Origin: Rhodospirillaceae bacterium
Lineage (GTDB): Bacteria; Pseudomonadota; Alphaproteobacteria; Thalassobaculales; Thalassobaculaceae
Length of the DNA: 33,765 bases
Assembly: GCA_002722775.1 (NCBI GenBank)
Contig: PBMU01000005.1
Location: forward strand, 1-33,765
Direction: 5' to 3'
A program made the translations under genes and the position numbers. Below the pieces are notes generated by a model that saw only the letters and a program-made list of their open reading frames with translations, was not told the origin of the DNA and did no database searches. This document shows positions 1-9,034 of this stretch, piece by piece (the first letter of the stretch is position 1; every line of letters begins with the position of its first letter).

Positions 1-825
1 GTCCAGGTCACCCAATCCACCCGCTTCGGCTATCTCATAGGGCGTATGAGCCGCCAGGGTGGCAAACAGTGGCACCCCCAACTGCTGGGCGGTCTCTAGT
101 GCCAGTATTGAGTCCTTACGCGCATTGGTGACCGACATGCCGCCGGAATAGTCCGCACCTTGCATGCGTTCCTGAACCCGGTGTAAAAGCGGGCGCAGCA
201 GCCCTTCCTCACGTTTTAATATATCGATCATGGTCTGGCTCGGCATGCCGAGCCTGTTCGACATAGCGAAGGCTTCGATGAGCACTACCATCAGAGCATG
301 CATAACGCCGTTATTAACTACCTTAGCGCCCATGCCCGCGCCGACTGGTCCAAGGTCGTAAACCCCATCAGCAACTAGATCAAGGATTGGACGCGCCATA
401 GCCTTAGCCGCTTTGTCCCCGCCCAGAAAGAAAGTGACCTGACCTGCTGCCATGCTGGCAACGCCGCCCGCGATTGCCGCATCGACATAGGCGGTCCCTT
501 TAGCTTTACAACACTCGTAACACGCGACGGCGGTTCCTGGTGTCACAGTGCTTGTTTCGATAATTAGTTCCAGTGGTGTAGCATTTCCCATGAGGGTCTC
601 GACTACGCCAATAGAGATCTCAGGCCTGGGTAAGGAAAGGATCAGACGACTTGTTCGTTCCGCCACAGCTTGCGGCGAAGCAACGCAGTCAACCCCATGA
701 CTCGCGGCGGCGGAACTGCGCTCGTTGCTCGGATCATGGCCCACCACCTCCACAGACTTGGCCAGCGCACCTGCAACCGCACCTCCTGCGTTGCCGAGTC
801 CGATTACCCCAATCACATCTTGCAT
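1..825 (-). CDS. 3-hydroxyisobutyrate dehydrogenase-like NAD(P)-dependent oxidoreductase (3' end off window)
   Basis: Beta-hydroxyacid dehydrogenase family, enzymes that oxidise or reduce 3-hydroxy or 2-hydroxymethyl acids with NAD(P). About 275 residues are visible. The N-terminal Rossmann motif GLGNAG lies at residues 9-14, the substrate-side ETST-TP segment at about 90-95, the DAAIAGG segment at about 115-121, and the family GxxGxGxxxK signature GPVGAGMGAK ends at Lys168, the expected catalytic lysine, followed by Asn171-Asn172. The family is usually 285-300 residues, so only the last few tens are missing. I chose the ATG at 825 because GGGGGA sits about seven bases upstream; an in-frame ATG at 837 would add four residues. 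It is divergent from the amidase at 949, with 123 bases between. The substrate is unknown; succinic or tartronic semialdehyde reductase are alternatives within the same family. Confidence 0.88.
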   Translation of the reverse strand, partial: MQDVIGVIGLGNAGGAVAGALAKSVEVVGHDPSNERSSAAASHGVDCVASPQAVAERTSRLILSLPRPEISIGVVETLMGNATPLELIIETSTVTPGTAVACYECCKAKGTAYVDAAIAGGVASMAAGQVTFFLGGDKAAKAMARPILDLVADGVYDLGPVGAGMGAKVVNNGVMHALMVVLIEAFAMSNRLGMPSQTMIDILKREEGLLRPLLHRVQERMQGADYSGGMSVTNARKDSILALETAQQLGVPLFATLAAHTPYEIAEAGGLGDLD

Positions 826-866
826 AGGATCCCCCATCACCTGTCAGCTCATCGCTATCTAGGATT

Positions 867-906
867 GATCATTCCGTTGCCGAAACGCGCAATACTTTGG
901 ATCATT
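867..906. promoter_or_regulatory. Divergent intergenic region with a direct repeat GATCATT
   Basis: The 123 bases between the dehydrogenase (minus) and the amidase (plus) must hold both promoters. GATCATT occurs twice, at 867-873 and 900-906, with start points 33 bases apart (about three helical turns), which is a possible regulator binding pair. The repeats are short and could be chance. No strong -35/-10 pair is evident. Confidence 0.2.
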
Positions 907-948
907 AATTACGTTGGATCCACGCCCATTCCATAGGGAAATTTCAAT

Positions 949-2355
949 ATGAACGAACCGCTTCACTACATGACAATCCTTGAACTTTCAGACTTGATCA
1001 AACGCGGTGAGATTTCTCCCGTCGAAGTGACAGAGGCTCAGCTCGCACGGATTGAGGCAATCGACGGTCGCTTAAAGTCTTACGCCACCATCATGGCCGA
1101 GCAGGCAATGGAGGAAGCCCGATTGGCAGAGGCCGAGATTGTCCGGGGCGGTCATCGTGGCCACTTGCACGGTATCCCGGTCGCCGTAAAAGATCTTTGC
1201 TATACCAAGGGCGTGCGGACCATGGGAGGCTGCCAGGTTCTAGCGGACCATGTGCCGGACTTTGACGCCACAGTTGTCGAACGGTTCCGCGAATCGGGAG
1301 CCATCATGCTTGGCAAACTTAATCTCACCGAAGGCGCTATGGCCGGATATAACCCGAACTTTCCAATCCCCGAGAACCCCTGGGCCGAGGCCCATTGGCC
1401 CGGCGCCTCCTCTAGTGGGTCTGGTGCCGCCACGGCTGCGGGCTTGGCCTACGCAACCTTAGGTAGCGACACAGGTGGATCGATACGCCATCCGGCCGCC
1501 GTCTGCGGAACGGTAGGTCTGAAACCAACCTGGGGACGTGTCAGCCGGCATGGTGTACTCGACCTTGCTCAGTCACTCGATCACGTGGGACCACTTACCC
1601 GATCAGCAGCGGATGCAGGGATCGTTATGCAGGCGATTTCCGGAGCTGATCCAAGCGACCCAACCACCTTAATCGAGCCGACACCCGATATGCTAGCGGG
1701 GCTCAAGGTCGGCGTTAGGGGACTTAGGGTCGGGTGGGACGCTCGCTTTAGTTTCGAGGACTTAAAACCTGACTTCGCTGCTGCGGTCGAAGCGGCAGTC
1801 ATGGTCATGGGCGAACTAGGCGCCGAAATTGTTCCCGTGCGCATGCCTGCGCGATTGCGGGAATATCTGGAAGCCTGGCCAGTTCTATGCGCAGCCGAGG
1901 CGGCGGATGCCCATCGCGACTACTTTCCCGAACGCGCCAATGATTATGGCCCTTGGTTTCGCGAATGGCTGGTCCGCGGCGCCGGGTTGAAAGCCGCGGA
2001 TTACGCCCGAGGTCAGGAGGCGCGTCACGCATGCAACGGGGAACTTAGGCGTACAATGGCCGAAATCGATGTCCTGGCCTGTCCCAGCACGCCGCGTTCG
2101 GCCTATCCCTACACCGAGGAGCAGGCCTACGGTCCGATACCGACAGACCGTGACCCGTGGGACTCGCGATTTACAGTACCAATGGACTATGCGGGCCTAC
2201 CGACAATCTCGCTGCCCTGTGGGCTGAACCTGGATGACCTTCCCCTATCACTCCAGTTCATCGGCCATCCACGCTCGGAACCCTTACTCATCCAAGTGGG
2301 AGCAGCGTTCGAGAGTGCCACGGAATGGCATCGGCTTCATCCACCCGGATGGTAA
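949..2355 (+). CDS. Amidase (amidase-signature family)
   Basis: Hydrolyses a carboxamide to acid plus ammonia, probably in the cytoplasm; no signal peptide is visible. At 468 residues it has normal family length. The Ser-cisSer-Lys triad can be placed: Lys81 in the VAVKD segment, cis-Ser154 in GASSSGSG, and nucleophile Ser178 in SDTGGSIR, with the usual 24-residue spacing between the serines. The conserved GLKPTWGRVS stretch follows. The start is supported by AGGGAA about nine bases upstream of the ATG. It is divergent from a hydroxyacid dehydrogenase and about 800 bases upstream of a ThDP enzyme. GatA is a homologue, but no gatB or gatC is near, so a catabolic amidase or hydrolase is more likely. 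A second amidase of the same family lies at 29201-30598. Confidence 0.92.
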   Translation: MNEPLHYMTILELSDLIKRGEISPVEVTEAQLARIEAIDGRLKSYATIMAEQAMEEARLAEAEIVRGGHRGHLHGIPVAVKDLCYTKGVRTMGGCQVLADHVPDFDATVVERFRESGAIMLGKLNLTEGAMAGYNPNFPIPENPWAEAHWPGASSSGSGAATAAGLAYATLGSDTGGSIRHPAAVCGTVGLKPTWGRVSRHGVLDLAQSLDHVGPLTRSAADAGIVMQAISGADPSDPTTLIEPTPDMLAGLKVGVRGLRVGWDARFSFEDLKPDFAAAVEAAVMVMGELGAEIVPVRMPARLREYLEAWPVLCAAEAADAHRDYFPERANDYGPWFREWLVRGAGLKAADYARGQEARHACNGELRRTMAEIDVLACPSTPRSAYPYTEEQAYGPIPTDRDPWDSRFTVPMDYAGLPTISLPCGLNLDDLPLSLQFIGHPRSEPLLIQVGAAFESATEWHRLHPPGW

Positions 2356-3157
2356 CCCCTTCTATCCAGCCCGCTAGGCCACGAAAAAGTGATCGTGTTT
2401 GTCACAAATAGTCTCTCGTCAGCACCCAATTCGAAAATCTCATGACCATGCGCAGGACTGGGATTGTCTGCGCCCGTAGGTCGCACAGCTCGCCATAATC
2501 CTCCAAATATAGATCAACCCTCGAAACGCAACGGCGCGGAACTCCTCTCCGCGCGCTAGAAACCCGTCCCCCGCCTACTAATTCGTCAACTCAAAATTTG
2601 AAAATTCGAAACACTACGTTCAGCCTGGATAAAAACGGTTTACTCCGGCCTCATCAACACCGCAGCGAGCTCTTCAACATCTTTCATGTTCATAGAGTTG
2701 ACGACCTTTTTTGCCATATTCAGTATGTCTACAGACGAGACACTGGGTTGTGGATCACTAGATAATTGGCATTATCGTGCAGCAACACTGAGCGATAGAA
2801 ACCAGCATGTCCACCGGGTCAAGTGACGAAAAAATCCCTTAACCCACCTTAACCATAGAAAAACTTGTCGGTGAATGTTCTTACGAACATCAACATCCAC
2901 CGTCCCCGACAGACCAAATAGACTGTCGTCACCGACGGTTACCTGCATGGTTCCAAACCCAAATTGGGCCTGATCCTCCTTCAACCCAAAAGAAGCGAAA
3001 CGAGCCAACCAGCCAAGTCTCATATTCCCATAATTCATCTAAAAACTGCCTAAATTCCAATCTCTTCATCACAAGCGCGAGCATCGTCAGCCTCGCCGTT
3101 CTCTTGCCCAACAGGTAGCATTGACGGCATAAAAGACATGCACGGGAGGCATGGAAC
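2356..3157. other. Long gap without a supported gene; possible decayed gene on minus strand
   Basis: About 800 bases contain no gene I can support. On the minus strand a frame closing with a TAA near 2641 reads VDILNMAKKVVNSMN then MKDVEELAAVLMRPE, which looks like a real protein C-terminus but is closed upstream by a stop near 2774. A second minus-strand open stretch in another frame (2772-3038) lies just upstream. Together they could be a frameshifted remnant, but I recognise no family. A 7-bp GC-rich inverted repeat (GCGCGGA 2534-2540 / TCCGCGC 2548-2554, 7-base loop) has no T-run. The promoter of the ThDP enzyme gene should be in the last part. Confidence 0.3.
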
Positions 3158-4786
3158 ATGAAGACCGTTGAGGCGATATGCGAGGTACTGAAACGCGAGG
3201 GGGTGGAGCACATCTTCGCCTATCCTGTGAACCACATCATCGAATACGCCGCACGTGTCGGGATCCGCCCGATCATCGTACGTCAGGAGCGCATCGGTCT
3301 TCATATGGCAGATGCAATATCCCGTCTGTCCTCTGGCGAAAAGTTCGGTGTCTTTGTGATGCAACATGGACCCGGGGCCGAAAATGCATTTGGGGGCGTC
3401 GCACAAGCCTATGGCGAATCCGTACCGATACTGGTAATGCCGATGGGCTATGCACGTCACTTGGCCCATTTAGATCCGAACTTCAACTCCGTGCACTCCA
3501 TGGCCTCGGTCACCAAATCAGCTGAACCACTGGTCAGCGCTGAGGAGGTTGGCCATGTGCTACGTCGTGCGTTTCAGAATCTTAAGTCTGGCCGCGGGGG
3601 ACCAGTGCTCGTGGAAGTTCCCACGGATCTAATGCTGGCCGAAGCCCCTGATAAGTTAGACTACGTCCCACCCCAGCCCATCCGCTACGGCCCTGACATG
3701 AAAGACGTCAAGGCTGCCGCCCGGATGCTCGTCGATGCGGAGCGCCCTTTGATCTATGCCGGCCAGGGGGTACACTACTCCAAGGCGTGGCCTCAATTGA
3801 AAAACCTATCAGAATTGCTAGCAGCTCCCGTCACCACCAGCCTAGGCGGCAAGAGCGCATTCCCCGAAGACCACCCACTGTCGCTCGGCTCCTGTGGGCT
3901 CGCGATCCCCTTGAATGTGCGCCGCCATCTTGAAGATGCAGATCTTATCTTTGGAATTGGCTGCAGTTTCACGCGTACCAGCTTCGGAACCGCCATGCCT
4001 AGGGCTACGCCGATCGTACACGCAACTCTGGACCCGATGCATATCAATAAGGATGTTCCCGTCGCGCTAGGCCTCGTCGGTGACGCGAGTTTGACCCTGG
4101 ATACACTTATCCCCGAGGTCGACACTCTGATTCACGGCACCCGAGACCAAGGGCCGGTGGTCTCGAAAATTGCGCGTCTCAACGAAAAGTGGTTGGCTGA
4201 ATGGCGACCACTCCGGGACTCGGGCGAAGTGCCGCTCTCACCCTACCGCGTGCTGCGCGATCTCGAGACCACAGTCGACAAAACGAATACCGTTATCACC
4301 CATGACGCAGGTTCACCGCGTGACCAGATCTCGCCGTTCTGGCGGTCGACCGAACCTTTAAGCTACATCGGTTGGGGCAAGACCACGCAACTGGGTTATG
4401 GCCTAGGTCTCGCCATGGGGGCGAAACTCGCGCATCCCGACAAACTTTGTATCAATGTGTGGGGCGACGCTGCCATCGGCTTTACCGGCATGGATTTCGA
4501 GACCGCGGTGCGCGAGCGGATCCCAATCCTGTCGATCCTTTTAAACAACTTCTCCATGGCGATCGAATTGAACATCATGCAGGTGTCCACCGAGCGCTAC
4601 AGATCAACCGACATTTCCGGCGACTACGCTGCTATGGCCCGAGCGTTCGGAGGATATGGGGAAAGAGTGACGGAACCCAACGAGATAATCCCGGCGATAC
4701 GACGAGGCATCGAGCAAACCGAGAAAGGCACCCCAGCCTTGCTTGAATTCATCACGACCAAGGAAACCCGTGTCTCCCGAATCTGA
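3158..4786 (+). CDS. Thiamine diphosphate-dependent enzyme, acetolactate synthase-like
   Basis: ThDP enzyme of the acetolactate synthase / benzoylformate decarboxylase superfamily, which makes or breaks C-C bonds next to a keto group. At 542 residues the three-domain layout is complete: the Pyr domain with the catalytic glutamate Glu44 (VRQER), a central domain at about 185-325, and the PP domain with the ThDP/Mg motif starting GDAAIGF at 436 and closing at Asn463-Asn464. GGGAGG eight bases upstream fixes the ATG. No regulatory subunit gene (ilvH) is adjacent, so it is probably not the biosynthetic acetolactate synthase; a 2-hydroxyacyl-CoA lyase, keto-acid decarboxylase or catabolic lyase are alternatives. 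It seems to be a single-gene unit facing a converging permease operon. Confidence 0.9.
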   Translation: MKTVEAICEVLKREGVEHIFAYPVNHIIEYAARVGIRPIIVRQERIGLHMADAISRLSSGEKFGVFVMQHGPGAENAFGGVAQAYGESVPILVMPMGYARHLAHLDPNFNSVHSMASVTKSAEPLVSAEEVGHVLRRAFQNLKSGRGGPVLVEVPTDLMLAEAPDKLDYVPPQPIRYGPDMKDVKAAARMLVDAERPLIYAGQGVHYSKAWPQLKNLSELLAAPVTTSLGGKSAFPEDHPLSLGSCGLAIPLNVRRHLEDADLIFGIGCSFTRTSFGTAMPRATPIVHATLDPMHINKDVPVALGLVGDASLTLDTLIPEVDTLIHGTRDQGPVVSKIARLNEKWLAEWRPLRDSGEVPLSPYRVLRDLETTVDKTNTVITHDAGSPRDQISPFWRSTEPLSYIGWGKTTQLGYGLGLAMGAKLAHPDKLCINVWGDAAIGFTGMDFETAVRERIPILSILLNNFSMAIELNIMQVSTERYRSTDISGDYAAMARAFGGYGERVTEPNEIIPAIRRGIEQTEKGTPALLEFITTKETRVSRI

Positions 4787-4826
4787 ATATCGTTATAGTT
4801 ATCCCCATCATGCGGCCTGACTGTTT

Positions 4827-5702
4827 CTACCCCGCCACCGCGATCAAAATCACAGCAGGGACCACGAGGAAGACAGCGGCGACAATGCGCGCGGTGATCC
4901 GTTCGCGTCGGAAGACCAATACAGTCAAGAATAACGTGAAAATCGGTGAGACGGAGACCACAGGCACGACCTTAACGACCTGACCCGTCATGAGTGCCTG
5001 GTTCAAGGCCAATATTGCCATGCTGTAGCAACAGCTCGCGGCCATGAACCACCGCGCACCATCGCTCAACCAAAGTATCGGTTGGGCATCTCGACGTGCC
5101 TTATGGATCAGTAGTGTGACGACAGCCGAAACGACGAATCCCACGAGCCCCGCGAAATACGGGTCAGGAATAGACTCCATGCCAACCTTCGAAAGCACAT
5201 GCCCAGCCGACCGGATCGCGGCCGCCCCAATCGGCAGCATGAGGGCCCAAAGCGGCCAGTTCGTAACCGCCTTACCATCGCGTTTGGTCAACATCATGAC
5301 GGCACCGATGATGATCACAGTTCCCATAGCCGTAGGCCAAGTCAACACCTCGCCTAGCCATAGGATGCCAAACGCAGCCCCAAACAACGGCGCGGTTGAA
5401 GTCAAGGTCGAAGACAGTGTCGGCCCAAGGAATTTCATTCCGGCCAACGCGAGGTTGGCCGACAGAGACGGACGAAAAAGCCCTACAGCCACAAAGATCA
5501 GGGATGCAGGGTGCAAGAGATAGGACGGTTCGAGAAAGGCAGGAGAAGCAAGGATGAACAAGGCCGCCGAAGTGGTGATAGTAATCGCGGCACCACTTCG
5601 CGAATCCATGTGACCCAGACCAATGTTCTGGAACTGAGCTCCCACCGCAAAAAGGAAGGCGGCTAGCAGAGAGAAAAGAACAGGAAAGATTTCGAGTGTC
5701 AC
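4827..5702 (-). CDS. EamA-family (DMT) permease, downstream copy
   Basis: Drug/metabolite transporter superfamily membrane protein with two EamA repeats and about ten hydrophobic segments. Such proteins often export amino acids or metabolites. The open frame extends to 5993, but the extra N-terminus is Cys/Trp/Arg-rich and overlaps the upstream gene; the GTG at 5702 gives 291 residues, matching the 293-residue neighbour. It starts 44 bases after that neighbour's stop. The two proteins align from end to end (shared landmarks: QFQN near the start, DSR-GAAI, GLFRPSLS-NLALAGM, VFRRERIT near the end), so this is a tandem duplication that has diverged. The SD before the GTG is weak, so translational coupling is possible. 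Confidence 0.88.
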   Translation of the reverse strand: MTLEIFPVLFSLLAAFLFAVGAQFQNIGLGHMDSRSGAAITITTSAALFILASPAFLEPSYLLHPASLIFVAVGLFRPSLSANLALAGMKFLGPTLSSTLTSTAPLFGAAFGILWLGEVLTWPTAMGTVIIIGAVMMLTKRDGKAVTNWPLWALMLPIGAAAIRSAGHVLSKVGMESIPDPYFAGLVGFVVSAVVTLLIHKARRDAQPILWLSDGARWFMAASCCYSMAILALNQALMTGQVVKVVPVVSVSPIFTLFLTVLVFRRERITARIVAAVFLVVPAVILIAVAG

Positions 5703-5746
5703 GGAAGGGAACCAACCTTTCGAGCCAGAGGCGAGAGCGACCAGTC

Positions 5747-6628
5747 TCAGCCAGCCAAGGCAATCAACATAACCGCCGGCACCACCATGAACACGACGGC
5801 AAAGGTCCGGGGCGTGATTCTTTCGCGGCGAAAGACGAAAACGCTCATCAGCATAATGAATATCGGTGACGCAGAAACCAATGGAACGACTTGAACCACC
5901 GTCCCGAGTAAGAGCGCCCCATTCAACGCCATCACCGCCAAGCTGAACAGAAAACCAGCGGCCACAAACCACCCAACGCCCGGTCCATACCAAGCAACCG
6001 GCGCCCCGTCACGGCGCAGGCGATGGATTGCAGTCGTGATCACAGCAGAGACCGCAAAGGTTACTAGGCTAGCAAGGTACGGGTCTGGTACATGGTTCAT
6101 GCCGAACTTCGAGAGTACGTGGCCACCAGATCGAATCAAAGCGGCGCCTAGAGGCAACAATAACGCCCATACCGGCCAGTCCGATTGCGCGCCGCCGTCC
6201 CGCTTAGCCAAGATCATGATCGCGACCACGATCACTAACGTGCCAACCCCGGTCTCCACCGTGAGAGCCTCTCCAAGCCAGAGCAAGCCCATGGCCGTCG
6301 CAAAAAGCGGTGAGGTCGAGGTCAAGGTCGTTGCTAAGGTAGGACCCATATGACGCATGCCGGCAAGAGCCAGATTTATCGATAAACTGGGTCGAAACAA
6401 GCCGATCAGGGCGAATATCAGAACAGCCGGATGAAACAACGCATCTAGATCAAGCCACCAGGGCGTGAGGGCTAGGAAGAACAAAGTTGAGGCGCCGATC
6501 GAGATCGCGGCCCCCGCGCGGGAGTCGAGGTACGCTAGACCTTGGTTCTGAAACTGATCACCGAAAGCGAATAGCAACGCCGAGGCGAGTGCGAGAAGCA
6601 CTGGCAGAAGGGTGGAGCTCTCAAGCAC
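5747..6628 (-). CDS. EamA-family (DMT) permease, upstream copy
   Basis: Ten-segment DMT permease of 293 residues with two EamA halves, paralogous to the gene directly downstream. The start is a GTG at 6628 with AAGGG about eight bases upstream. The first hydrophobic segment begins at about residue 7, so the N-terminus is complete. Conserved stretches include DSRAGAAISIG, GLFRPSLSINLALAGM and FVFRRERIT. It lies in a minus-strand run after fadH and a possible small ORF, with short gaps that suggest one transcript. The substrate cannot be read. The pair could work as two independent carriers or as a heteromer, as seen for small DMT proteins, though ten-segment proteins usually act alone. Confidence 0.9.
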   Translation of the reverse strand: MLESSTLLPVLLALASALLFAFGDQFQNQGLAYLDSRAGAAISIGASTLFFLALTPWWLDLDALFHPAVLIFALIGLFRPSLSINLALAGMRHMGPTLATTLTSTSPLFATAMGLLWLGEALTVETGVGTLVIVVAIMILAKRDGGAQSDWPVWALLLPLGAALIRSGGHVLSKFGMNHVPDPYLASLVTFAVSAVITTAIHRLRRDGAPVAWYGPGVGWFVAAGFLFSLAVMALNGALLLGTVVQVVPLVSASPIFIMLMSVFVFRRERITPRTFAVVFMVVPAVMLIALAG

Positions 6629-6638
6629 GCACCGGCCC

Positions 6639-6806
6639 TTAGAGAGACAAATGGGTCATGTCTAGGTTTTGGGTGTCGCCTTCATAGGAACAGACGGCCA
6701 ACAGCAGTTTGTCGTGTTGAATTCCGGACCCGGGCTGTTGTTTCAGTAGACGACAATACTGTTCTATCCAGCGAACGGAGTATACCTTGATGCGGGTAAG
6801 TTTCAT
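6639..6806 (-). CDS. Possible small protein (55 residues) between fadH and the EamA genes
   Basis: A 55-codon frame opens at an ATG at 6806, 16 bases after the fadH stop, and ends with TAA ten bases before the EamA GTG start, so it fills this operon gap almost exactly. The predicted product begins MKLTRIKVYSVRWIEQYCRL and is soluble, basic at the N-terminus and acidic near the C-terminus. No family is recognised. The ribosome binding site is poor, so it may be read by coupling to fadH, or it may be a chance frame. Its position and lack of overlap are the only support. Confidence 0.33.
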   Translation of the reverse strand: MKLTRIKVYSVRWIEQYCRLLKQQPGSGIQHDKLLLAVCSYEGDTQNLDMTHLSL

Positions 6807-6822
6807 TAGCCAGCTTAATCGC

Positions 6823-8862
6823 TCAAATTCTTGCAGCCAAGCGCACCGCTTGGTCTATTGCCCGTTGGGCGTCGAGTTCGGCGGATCCATCCGCCCCGCC
6901 GATAAGATGGACCGGGACACCAGCCGACTCTAGACCGTCTTTGAGATCACGCAAGGGTTCCTGCCCGGCACAGACCACGACGGTATCGGCCTCGACGAGT
7001 CTTTCCTCGTTGCCTATCTGGACGTGTAGACCATCGGCATCAATGCGACAGTAAGCAACACCGCCAAGGAACTTGACACCCTTCATTTGCAGTGCCGCTC
7101 GGATCGCCCAGCTAGTAGACTTTCCGAGCGTGCGCCCGAAACGTGCCTCAGAGCGCTGGCAGAGCGTGATGTCTCGGGCCGAGCGCATCACATGGCGATT
7201 CCGGCTCACCCCGCCAGGTTCCGTAAGGCCTTGGTCCACGCCCCATTCGGTGAGAAAGCCAGCAATATCGCTATCATGAACCAAATTCCCCGGTTCATAC
7301 ATCTGGGTCAGAAATTCGGCCACGTCAAAGCCGATGCCGCCGGCTCCGATAATGGCGACCCGTTTCCCGACAGGTTTTCTTGCTGCGAACACATCGATAT
7401 AGCTAAGCACATTCGCCCGTTCAGCCCCCTCGATCTCCATCTTACGCGGCACCACCCCAGTCGCAAGGATCACGCCATCAAACTTACCGTCCACCAAGTC
7501 TCCTACCGTCACCCGCATCGAGAGGTGAACCTCGACCTCAAGCCGATTCAGCGTGGCAGAAAAATAACGTGTCGTTTCTCGGTAATCCGCCTTACCAGGA
7601 ACCGCTTGAGCCATGTTGAATTGACCGCCTAGTCGGTCCTCTGCCTCGAAGAGCGAAACTGCATGACCACGCTCAGCCAACGTCACCGCCGCCGCCACCC
7701 CACCTGGACCGCCCCCTACCACAGCATAGCGTCTAGGTTTACCAGCGATTTCGATGTTGAGCTCGGTCTCGCGGCAGGCACGGGGGTTGACTAGGCAGGT
7801 CGCTATCCGGCCTGAGAAGATATTGTCGAGACAAGCCTGGTTGCAGGCGATGCAAGTGTTGATTTCATCTGCGCGTCCCGTAGCTGCTTTGTTGACAAAA
7901 TTGGAGTCGGCAAGAAACGGTCGCGCCATGGAAACCATATCCGCGTCACCGGCGGCGATTATCTCCTCAGCGCGCTCTGGCGTATTTATCCTATTGGAAG
8001 CAATCACCGGGATCGAGACCGCCTGGTTGATCCGTCGGGTCGCCCAGACGAAGGCGTTACGTGGTACCGAATGCATGATAGTCGGGATTTGCGCCTCGTG
8101 CCAGCCGATGCCGGAATTTAGAATATCAGCGCCGGCACCTTCCAGGGATTTAGCAAGATCGATGATCTCTGCACCCGTCATCCCGCCTTCGACCAAATCG
8201 ATTATCGAGACCCTGGCCATCAGAATAGGCGCCGGACCAGTTATCTCGCGGGTCCGACGCACTATCTCTATGAAAAACCGCTTACGGTTCTCCCAGACAC
8301 CACCCCATTCGTCTTCACGTTTGTTTGTACGCGGGCAGAGGAATTCGCTCACCAGATAGCCCTCGGAGCCCATCAGCTCCACGCCATCATAGCCGACCTC
8401 TGTCGCGCGAACTGTCGCGGTCGCAAAATCCTCTATGGTCTGGCCGATTTCGTCTCCGTTCAGCTCGTGTGGCACAAATTTGTTGATTGAGGCACGGATC
8501 GCCGACGGGGCAACCAAATCAGGCTGTTTAGAGTAACGTCCGGCATGTAGAAGCTGGAGCAGGATCTTGCCGCCCTCAGCACGTACTGCGTTGGTCACGG
8601 TTCGATGTTTTTCAGCGCAGTCAGGAAAGGCCCTTTCTCCCTCTCCCAGGCCAAGTTTGCCTTGGGCGTTGGGTGAGACCCCACCGGTAACTAGGAGAGC
8701 AACCCCTCCACGGGCCCGTTCCGCGTAAAAAGTCCCCATCCGAGCGTAACCGTTGGTCGCTTCCTCCAAACCGGTATGCATCGAACCCATCAGGACCCGG
8801 TTCTTAAGTTCCGTTTGTCCAACTTTGATCGGAGAGAGTAGGTTTGGATAAACGTCAGACAT
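6823..8862 (-). CDS. fadH: 2,4-dienoyl-CoA reductase (FadH family, FMN/4Fe-4S/FAD)
   Basis: Reduces 2,4-dienoyl-CoA intermediates of unsaturated fatty acid beta-oxidation using NADPH. The 679 residues comprise an old-yellow-enzyme barrel (about 1-330), an iron-sulfur loop, and FAD/NAD(P) domains from about 375 (VVGGGPGG). Catalytic residues match E. coli FadH with a constant offset of three: Tyr169 (MGSEGYL) and His255 (GIGWHEA). The 4Fe-4S cysteines are Cys337, 340, 344 and 356 (C-x2-C-x3-C-x11-C). The C-terminus keeps the TEWG, LGK-T-W and CAGQEP landmarks. I chose the ATG at 8862 because AGGGG lies about nine bases upstream; an ATG at 8880 would add six residues. Trimethylamine-dehydrogenase relatives share the fold, but the catalytic pair favours FadH. 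It leads a minus-strand run into the EamA genes. Confidence 0.92.
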   Translation of the reverse strand: MSDVYPNLLSPIKVGQTELKNRVLMGSMHTGLEEATNGYARMGTFYAERARGGVALLVTGGVSPNAQGKLGLGEGERAFPDCAEKHRTVTNAVRAEGGKILLQLLHAGRYSKQPDLVAPSAIRASINKFVPHELNGDEIGQTIEDFATATVRATEVGYDGVELMGSEGYLVSEFLCPRTNKREDEWGGVWENRKRFFIEIVRRTREITGPAPILMARVSIIDLVEGGMTGAEIIDLAKSLEGAGADILNSGIGWHEAQIPTIMHSVPRNAFVWATRRINQAVSIPVIASNRINTPERAEEIIAAGDADMVSMARPFLADSNFVNKAATGRADEINTCIACNQACLDNIFSGRIATCLVNPRACRETELNIEIAGKPRRYAVVGGGPGGVAAAVTLAERGHAVSLFEAEDRLGGQFNMAQAVPGKADYRETTRYFSATLNRLEVEVHLSMRVTVGDLVDGKFDGVILATGVVPRKMEIEGAERANVLSYIDVFAARKPVGKRVAIIGAGGIGFDVAEFLTQMYEPGNLVHDSDIAGFLTEWGVDQGLTEPGGVSRNRHVMRSARDITLCQRSEARFGRTLGKSTSWAIRAALQMKGVKFLGGVAYCRIDADGLHVQIGNEERLVEADTVVVCAGQEPLRDLKDGLESAGVPVHLIGGADGSAELDAQRAIDQAVRLAARI

Positions 8863-9034
8863 AGCGTTACCCCTGCTCATTGAGCCTTGGTCGTGGTCCT
8901 AGCACAAGTTCTTGCACTTCTCGCCGGAACTTTTCCCATGACTGGAAGATCACAACTGTGCGGACCGGGATGATTGCATTCGCTGGCGCGATGAACCAGG
9001 CTTCTAGCATCTCTCCGAGAAGGACGTTCCCACC

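Noticed and set aside
949-2355. The two amidases as a recent duplication or mobile repeat
   Set aside because: They share only family motifs; the rest of their sequences differ throughout.
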